The notes below the pieces were generated by a model that was not told the DNA's origin, searched no databases, and saw only the letters and a program-made list of their open reading frames with translations. 64,000 nt of DNA from NCBI RefSeq assembly GCF_017874545.1, contig NZ_JAGGLT010000002.1, positions 1 through 64,000 on the forward strand, in the 5' to 3' direction. Both the position numbers and the translations under genes were made by a program. The DNA is from Thermoanaerobacterium butyriciformans. Its GTDB lineage: Bacteria > Bacillota > Thermoanaerobacteria > Thermoanaerobacterales > Thermoanaerobacteraceae. This document shows, in pieces, positions 58,682 through 64,000 of this stretch (position 1 is its first letter; every line of letters begins with the position of its first letter).

Positions 58682-59574
58682 ATTTCCTCCACCGTCCTTA
58701 TGCTGCATTCAGGAAACATTTCTCTGAACATTTCTTCCTGCTCTTCCAAACACACTATTTCAATTTCCTCCGTTCTTGTGTACCTGTATTGTGCTAACTC
58801 AAAGTAATTCTTAATTTTTGCGATCTTTTCCACATCATTCATTACAAGTACCATTATCTGTTTGTTATCAACTTCGTAATCTGCTTCCTTCCAGTCAGGC
58901 TCTTTCAAGCTCCCTCCATAAACCTTAATGGCTGCTTCTTCTATTAAATCATGCTCTCCATGTTTCTTTACAAGCTCTATTCCGTACGGGTAAGGCAGCA
59001 ACAACTGCTCTTTCAGTCCTATGCCTTCTGTTCCGTACATTTCACGAGCCTGTGGATCTTCATAAAACACTATTGTTCTGTATATGCCTATTCTATGCAG
59101 CTTTTCCTGTTCCTTTTTTATGAGCGTTATTTTCTTTTCATCAGGTCTTTTACCTATGTTATATATGGCGTATTCTGTACGTCCTACCAAAAGTCCTAAA
59201 AAGTTACTTCCTCTATCTAACGATTTTTTCTGCTCTTTTATTTTACGGCTGTCTATAAACACCCATTCACTTTCTTTAAAGTCATAATACAGATCGCTTA
59301 TTTTTTTTATCCGTTCCTTTTGTCCATACGCTGAAGGCGCATGTTTTACTTCCAATCCATGCTCTTTTGCGTACCTTATTCCGTTTACTCCTAGCATCAC
59401 GTAGCCTTTCAAGCGTCTTACGTAATGTGCCTTTTTCAGATCTAACAGTCTTATTTCATAATACCTGTCATTTCCGTATATTTGGCTTACATTACTTACC
59501 TTTATCATGCTCAATTCTGCAAGTTCCTCCAAAAGTTTTATGTCACGTTCTGTCAGTTCTATATTTTTAGCCAT
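58678..59574 (-). CDS. Replication-relaxation-like protein (winged helix N-terminus)
   Basis: 298 residues. The N-terminal ~85 residues form a winged helix (TERDIKLLEELAELSMIKVS, YYEIRLLDLKKAHYVRRLKG, GVNGIRYAKEHG), as in the replication-relaxation family encoded near plasmid replication or transfer regions. The rest is a mixed domain. It is immediately beside the pyrimidine-rich gene desert at 59575-60627, which may be its DNA target (inference). ATG 59572-59574 follows AAGGAGAA. Confidence 0.7.
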   Translation of the reverse strand: MAKNIELTERDIKLLEELAELSMIKVSNVSQIYGNDRYYEIRLLDLKKAHYVRRLKGYVMLGVNGIRYAKEHGLEVKHAPSAYGQKERIKKISDLYYDFKESEWVFIDSRKIKEQKKSLDRGSNFLGLLVGRTEYAIYNIGKRPDEKKITLIKKEQEKLHRIGIYRTIVFYEDPQAREMYGTEGIGLKEQLLLPYPYGIELVKKHGEHDLIEEAAIKVYGGSLKEPDWKEADYEVDNKQIMVLVMNDVEKIAKIKNYFELAQYRYTRTEEIEIVCLEEQEEMFREMFPECSIRTVEEI

Positions 59575-60627
59575 TATCATTTCTCCTTTCTTGTTAAATT
59601 TTTAACATTCACCTATACTTTTATTAGTTTTATTCTAATTGTACATTTTACGTTATAATAAAACCGCTTTATTTTAAGCCTTTTTAAAGTACATTTTGAT
59701 TTGTTTTATTTTTAACAAAGTCTTATATTATATTTTGATTTAGACGTTATTTAGGATTTTGATTTAGGCTTAATTAGGCTTATTTTCAGGCTTATTTTTA
59801 AACTTTATTAAAGCCTTATTATGGCATTTACAGAACTTTATCAAAAATCTTTTTAGGCTTTTATCACTGCCTTTTTATGTGCTTTTTCACTGCGTTTTTC
59901 ACGGCGTTATCACGATCCTACTTTGTTCTTCTTTTCAGCTCATTAACAGCTTTATCACTTCCTGCTTTAACCTTTATATCTTGCGTGCATTGGAAGCTTT
60001 ATCTCTTACCTTATTTCAGTTTTACCCCTGCCTTTTATCATGCCTGATTTTGTGCATATTGCGACATGCCTGAATTCGGCTTTAACCGAACCTTTTTGCT
60101 GCTTTTTCTCTACCTACTTTTCAGCTTATATCTTGCGTGCACTGATGAACCTTTCTTTTGCGTTATTTTTGCTTTTCCTCTGCCTTTCTTTCATGCTTAT
60201 TTTTTGTCTACATTGGCTACTTTTCTTCTGCCTGCATCAACCTTTTCCTCTGCCTTTTTCTAACCTTGTGTCTTACGTGCATTGAAAGCATATCTTCTAA
60301 CGTTATTTTGCCTTTTCCTCTGTTATCTTTAAAGCAAATTTTTTGCACAAAACGTCATCATTTTTTCCAGCGATTATTTCTTTTTTATCACTGTATTTTT
60401 AAGCGTGTTTTTTAGGTCTCGATTTTTTAGCATATCTTTTTCCTTACTTCGATCATTTTTTGCACTTTTTAATCGAGACGATTTTAAAAATTTTTCAATA
60501 CTTTAAGAGTGATTTTTAACCTATGATTTTTAGTACCTATGATTTTTAGGTACTTTTATCATACTTTTTTAAACCTTGCAAATGCCTATTTTTCGTTCTA
60601 AAAAATCACAGGTTATTTTCAGTATTT
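59575..60627. other. 1-kb gene-free pyrimidine-rich region, candidate origin
   Basis: The plus strand is almost entirely T and C with few purines, and no convincing coding occurs. Three imperfect copies of TATATCTTGCGTGCATTG lie at 59973-59994, 60126-60145 and 60266-60285. ACCTATGATTTTTAG is repeated head to tail (60519-60533, 60535-60549). A 9-bp inverted repeat GTCTCGATT/AATCGAGAC spans 60416-60479. Strand bias, repeats and flanking replication/partition genes suggest a replication or transfer origin. Confidence 0.5.
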
Positions 60628-61149
60628 TTACAGGATTTTAGGCAGACTTTTTACCAGTTCATTATAGTCAAAAATGTAAATTTCTGTTTTAGGTTCATTA
60701 CTAAACCTTGCATTAAATCCAAATGATAAATGTTCATAATCATCATCATAAATTATTAAAGATTTTTTAATGGCATCAATAATAGGCTTAATGTTCCAAT
60801 TATCTATATCACAATTTTTAACTGGTGTAAAAAACTTAATAAAAACAAAAACATGCTCAAAATGTATATTTTTATCAAGTTTTTGTAAAGCATACATAAT
60901 ATTATCTATCCATCTATTTTTTTCTATGTTTTTAGCAGGTCCTAATTCAGCAGGGAAATCAGGCACAACAACCTTAATAATATCATCTGTCATTTCGGCT
61001 TTAACATCATCGCAAGGTAAAACAATATCAGGCTTTTCGCCGCTTCGTAAACATTTATTGATAGCCCAATACAAATCCATTCTTGCTCTTTCAATACTAT
61101 TGTAAGTATCTAATAAGGAATTTAAATCAACCTTTATTTCCTGACTCAT
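60628..61149 (-). CDS. RusA-like Holliday junction resolvase
   Basis: 173 residues. The C-terminal half has CDIDNWNIKPIIDAIKKSLI and YDDDYEHLSFGF, matching the D-x-DN...K...D...DD pattern of RusA nucleases; VFVFIKFFTP supplies the preceding strand. The N-terminal ~70 residues are extra. RusA cuts four-way junctions. It fits with RecA, SSB and Gam on the element. Overlaps the next gene by 23 bp. Confidence 0.7.
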   Translation of the reverse strand: MSQEIKVDLNSLLDTYNSIERARMDLYWAINKCLRSGEKPDIVLPCDDVKAEMTDDIIKVVVPDFPAELGPAKNIEKNRWIDNIMYALQKLDKNIHFEHVFVFIKFFTPVKNCDIDNWNIKPIIDAIKKSLIIYDDDYEHLSFGFNARFSNEPKTEIYIFDYNELVKSLPKIL

Positions 61150-61330
61150 CTTTATCCTTCCTTTCTATTTCCTTAAGGATGTATTCTATCTTGTCTAAAA
61201 CGCTGTTTGTAGTATGCCAAAAAGTATAATAGAAGTCTAAAGCCTTCCGTGTGGTCTCGCTCATGTTTCTTTCATGCCAGATCGGCGAATCTACATCAAC
61301 ACGGACATTAAGCCTTCTTTTCTGTTCCAT
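61127..61330 (-). CDS. Small ribbon-helix-helix-like protein
   Basis: 67 residues from MEQKRRLNVRVDVDSPIWHE; ATG behind AAAGGGGTGTGAT. The strand-helix-helix pattern with ETTRKALDFYYTFWHTTNSV resembles the neighbouring ParR-like gene (IREALSFYIKFKDTLDSIN). It may be a second centromere or control protein of the partition locus. Confidence 0.6.
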   Translation of the reverse strand: MEQKRRLNVRVDVDSPIWHERNMSETTRKALDFYYTFWHTTNSVLDKIEYILKEIERKDKDESGNKG

Positions 61331-61415
61331 ATCACACACCCCTTTCCTCATAAATGTGCAACTCAAACACAATAAACACATTTTGCAATACTTAAAAAAA
61401 ATAAGGCATAACGCC

Positions 61416-61712
61416 TTACAAATTTAGAAAATCATTCATCATTTCTTTAAAAATATCTTCATTATCTTTTTTTACAGGTTCTTGTTCAGGTTCTTTTAAA
61501 TTCTCTTTTACACTTATACCACTCTTTTTAAGATCATTCAATGTTTCTTTAATGTCTGCAATATTGCTGTTTATGCTATCTAATGTATCTTTAAATTTAA
61601 TATAAAAACTTAAAGCTTCTCTAATGAACTCTGACCGTTCTTTTCCTTGCAGTGATAAAAGGACACTGTCAATTTCCTTATCACTTGCTCTTGTTCTAAA
61701 ACCATACTGCAT
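61416..61712 (-). CDS. ParR-like ribbon-helix-helix partition adaptor
   Basis: 98 residues. YGFRTRASDKEIDSVLLSLQ and RSEFIREALSFYIKF form the DNA-binding part; a coiled coil and an acidic tail (DIFKEMMNDFLNL) follow, the tail being where ParR contacts ParM filaments. It lies downstream of the parM-like gene with the centromere-like region in between. Start follows AAAAGGCGGTGTTATC. Confidence 0.7.
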   Translation of the reverse strand: MQYGFRTRASDKEIDSVLLSLQGKERSEFIREALSFYIKFKDTLDSINSNIADIKETLNDLKKSGISVKENLKEPEQEPVKKDNEDIFKEMMNDFLNL

Positions 61713-61768
61713 GATAACACCGCCTTTTCTTGATTTTTCAAAGTTTCTATAGGATGTTTAATCAAAAA

Positions 61769-61935
61769 TGATAACAATGTTTTATATTTTGATTTAAAAT
61801 TGTTATCATTTTTTGTTTAATAGTCCTCTATATCTTTGTTATACAGGCTTTTATAGCTGTTATCAATATATGTTAACAAAATTATTTTTCCTGCTTGCTA
61901 AATACGCAAGATAACAAGATTATTAAGTGTTATCA
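61769..61935. repeat. Centromere-like cluster of GTTATCA sites
   Basis: TGATAACAAT (61769-61778) and ATTGTTATCA (61799-61808) are inverted. Further GTTATCA sites lie at 61859-61865 and 61929-61935 and a GATAACA at 61910-61916. A cluster of short repeats between parM and parR genes is the usual place for parC. The stretch is otherwise non-coding. Confidence 0.6.
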
Positions 61936-62949
61936 TGCAATATCTTGTTGCATCTGGCATATCTTTAAAAAACCATAAGCGTTAGCAAATTGCGCATCTT
62001 TCACAAGTTCAACATTGGCATGTGCATCTTTTAAGTATGGATATAAGTCCTTGCCACCACCACCTGCGACAAACATTGTGCTGACTTTTTCGTATTTATC
62101 TTTAAGGCTGTTTAGTATACTTTTTTTGATAAGCCTTGCAAGCTCGTTTTTGAGTATATTAAGTTCTTTTGTAAAGTCTATATATTGTCCTCTGAAGTAT
62201 ATATTGTTATTTTCTAAAATTGACAAAAGTCCTTCTGTATCTGTATTAGAGCCTGTTTTTTGTGTATAAAGCTTATCTAATGCTACAAATATTTTTGATA
62301 TGCCTATATCAAGTGTACCTGAAAGATCTGGCGAAAAACGTAGACGGTTATTTATTAAAAACACCACATAGTCAGTCGTCTTGAATCCTACATCAATCAG
62401 GACTATATATGAGTCTTTAATCATATACTTATCAAGGTTATTCATAAGTGCATGATATACTGCACCTGCTGCTTGAGGAAATATTATAACCTTATCGAAC
62501 TTAACGATTCTTGTTAGGTTGTATTCTGGAAATGATACTATCGCCTTGTACTGCTTAATTTCTTTCTCAAACTGCTTTCTGTATGTCTGATATTGTTTCA
62601 GCGGGAGACCTGTTACTATGTTTATTATCTTATCTTCATCGGTCATTAAGAGTGCAGTCGCTGTAGCAAGCAATGCCTTTGCTTCCGATTGATTATACTT
62701 CTCTGTATCCAGCATAAACGAATCTGAAAATCCTTCTCTTTTTGCCAGTTCGCCAATGTAATAGCTTTTTTCGCCACCATCATCGGCTATTTTCACATAC
62801 ATGTTATCAACAATATTTTCATTAGTATTGAATATGCCTGAAAGAATCCTATCAAAGCCTATACTGACTATTGACGGAAATAGTATTTTCTTGCCTTTGT
62901 CGTTAACGCCTTTCACGTAACCATAACCTAAATCAAGACCTATATTCAT
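61933..62949 (-). CDS. parM: ParM/Alp-like plasmid-segregation actin
   Basis: 338 residues. Actin-fold ATP motifs are present: MNIGLDLGYGYVKGV (phosphate 1), VLIDVGFKTTDYVVF (phosphate 2) and MFVAGGGGKDLYPYL (adenosine). Such proteins form filaments that push plasmid copies apart with ParR. Its presence means the element probably exists as an autonomous circle at times. The start follows GATAGGAGGTTTTTTTAT. Confidence 0.88.
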   Translation of the reverse strand: MNIGLDLGYGYVKGVNDKGKKILFPSIVSIGFDRILSGIFNTNENIVDNMYVKIADDGGEKSYYIGELAKREGFSDSFMLDTEKYNQSEAKALLATATALLMTDEDKIINIVTGLPLKQYQTYRKQFEKEIKQYKAIVSFPEYNLTRIVKFDKVIIFPQAAGAVYHALMNNLDKYMIKDSYIVLIDVGFKTTDYVVFLINNRLRFSPDLSGTLDIGISKIFVALDKLYTQKTGSNTDTEGLLSILENNNIYFRGQYIDFTKELNILKNELARLIKKSILNSLKDKYEKVSTMFVAGGGGKDLYPYLKDAHANVELVKDAQFANAYGFLKICQMQQDIA

Positions 62950-63008
62950 ATAAAAAAACCTCCTATCAAGTTGATTTATAAAGGAGAAGGATATACCTTC
63001 TCCAGTGA

Positions 63009-63428
63009 TTAGAATGGCAAACCATCAGTATTGATTTCTTCAAAGCCATCAAAATTAAAGTCATCATCTGCTGTATTATTGCTGCTATTTTTACTATTGC
63101 TATCGACTTTCGGATCAGCTAAAAGCTGCACTTCTTCCACCACCACGTCAGTCGTGTACCTTTTCTGTCCGTCCTGTCCTGTATAACTGCCTGTCTGCAA
63201 CCGTCCAACTATTGCTATTTCTTTGCCTTTCTTGCAATACTTGCCTATAAGATCCGCAAGCTGGTTCCAAGCAACTGCACTTATAAAGTCAGCCTGCCTG
63301 TTTCCGTTAGTGTCTTTGAAATTTCTGTCAACAGCCAGCGTGAAACGTACCGCCTTATGTCCTGTCTGTGTGTTATGTTCCACAGGATCTTTTGTTAAAC
63401 GTCCTATCAATATTACTTTGTTTAACAT
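63009..63428 (-). CDS. ssb: Single-strand DNA-binding protein
   Basis: 139 residues from MLNKVILIGRLTKDPVEHNT; ATG behind GAAAGGAAGTTGATATT. OB fold with HKAVRFTLAVDRNF, DFISAVAWNQLADLIGKYCK and TTDVVVEEVQLL. The tail is acidic and ends DGLPF, the protein-interaction tip. Typical SSB length is slightly greater (~160-170). It serves replication and conjugative transfer. Confidence 0.95.
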   Translation of the reverse strand: MLNKVILIGRLTKDPVEHNTQTGHKAVRFTLAVDRNFKDTNGNRQADFISAVAWNQLADLIGKYCKKGKEIAIVGRLQTGSYTGQDGQKRYTTDVVVEEVQLLADPKVDSNSKNSSNNTADDDFNFDGFEEINTDGLPF

Positions 63429-63525
63429 AATATCAACTTCCTTTCTAATTATAATTGTACATCTATTTATGCTCAAAATCAATATTTAGATGTACCAACA
63501 AAAAAATAGCAGGCACCAAAACCTG

Positions 63526-64000
63526 CTATTCCAAAGTGAATATTCTGTTTATATCAACATTAAGCGCATAGGACATTTTCAAAGCAGTTTCTATTGTCAT
63601 ATTTTCTTTTGTAACACTAATCATTTTATGCATACTCTGCTTTGACACGCCTATTCTCCTTGCAAGTTGAATTTCCTGTATGCCTTTTTCTTTTAAAACA
63701 TCATTTATATAACATTTTACGTCAAATTTTTTCAATTCTTCTTTCAATTTTTCATCACGTTCAGTCAACTTACAAATATAAATTGCTGACTTGCTTGTAT
63801 CCTTATTTTCTTTTTCGAGTGTATACAGTTTGTTTATATCAACTTCAAGTGCATAAGCAATCTTTAAGGCTGTTTTAATTTTTATCGCTCTGTTATTTTT
63901 TACAATATCACGAATATAACTGCTTGATATATCTAATACATAAGCGAGCCAGTGATAAGACAATTTTTTTTCGTTCAAAATCTCCCTTATATGATTTTGA
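63526..64000 (-). CDS. Double helix-turn-helix regulator, 5' end outside the window
   Basis: At least 158 residues. Two Xre-like helix-turn-helix units: YHWLAYVLDISSSYIRDIVK and IQLARRIGVSKQSMHKMISV, each followed by a TALKxxYALxVDIN segment with FTLE/YTLE end. The frame stays open to base 64000 with QNHIREILNEKKLS, which looks like natural upstream protein, so the TTG at 63978 is probably not the start. A hairpin-like terminator (GCAGG/CCTGC, 63510-63528) lies at its end. It may control the ssb/parM region. Confidence 0.75.
   Translation of the reverse strand, partial: QNHIREILNEKKLSYHWLAYVLDISSSYIRDIVKNNRAIKIKTALKIAYALEVDINKLYTLEKENKDTSKSAIYICKLTERDEKLKEELKKFDVKCYINDVLKEKGIQEIQLARRIGVSKQSMHKMISVTKENMTIETALKMSYALNVDINRIFTLE

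Noticed and set aside
59879-60415. Several plus-strand frames rich in Leu, Phe, Cys and Ser
   Set aside because: Composition simply reflects the T/C-rich strand; no ribosome sites and the frames overlap each other.

Overview
The window is AT-rich DNA of a low-GC Firmicute. Gene content, purine-rich ribosome sites and an ATTGAAAC-type CRISPR repeat suggest a clostridium, possibly a thermophilic one (inference; no species can be named). The first ~580 bases look chromosomal: the end of an unknown gene, then tRNA-Gln(CTG) and tRNA-Glu(CTC). A large mobile element begins inside the 3' end of tRNA-Glu and runs past the right edge. No phage structural genes are visible. A VirD4-type coupling ATPase, a replication-relaxation-like protein, an ArdC-like protein, actin-type partition, SSB, RecA, a Gam-like protein, HU and a serine integrase with a candidate Gp3-like directionality factor fit an integrative conjugative or plasmid-like element of more than 63 kb.

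Layout. 0.5-14 kb is a boundary cargo zone: serine recombinase, a membrane-anchored ExoVII-like protein, a SEFIR protein, a secreted metallo-beta-lactamase-fold protein, a CoiA-like protein, a decayed tyrosine recombinase and a type III restriction-modification pair. 14-46.8 kb is the core, almost entirely on the minus strand: helicases, primase, methyltransferases, ArdC, directionality-factor-like protein, Gam, MoxR/VWA-metallopeptidase pair, S1 protein, two ParB-domain proteins, VirD4 and many small unknowns. 47-50.7 kb is a plus-strand operon led by a helix-turn-helix gene with palindromic operators. 50.8-52.2 kb is a holin / sigma factor / secreted-toxin-like cassette. 52.2-57.3 kb holds a CRISPR-repeat-bearing small RNA unit, Ro60 with a Y-like RNA, HU, a radical SAM enzyme and recA. 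57.5-64 kb holds an AbrB protein, a replication-relaxation-like protein, a 1-kb pyrimidine-rich gene desert, a RusA-like nuclease, parMR-like genes with a centromere-like region, ssb and a regulator.

The most striking property is the amount of RNA. Three ~290-nt leaders (20.0-20.3, 27.4-27.7 and 33.2-33.5 kb, minus strand) each follow a strong sigma-A promoter, are diverged in sequence, and keep the same stems and two apparent pseudoknots through compensatory changes. They head long operons whose genes are repeatedly separated by intrinsic-terminator-like hairpins, which suggests processive antitermination (inference). A fourth unit with a similar promoter makes a ~750-nt highly structured RNA ending in its own terminator, of the size and style of GOLLD/ROOL giant RNAs. 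The next gene downstream encodes a DUF1874 protein, the family of the AcrIII-1 cA4 ring nuclease, and a separate short transcription unit carries CRISPR-like repeats. Together these suggest RNA- and nucleotide-level counter-defence.
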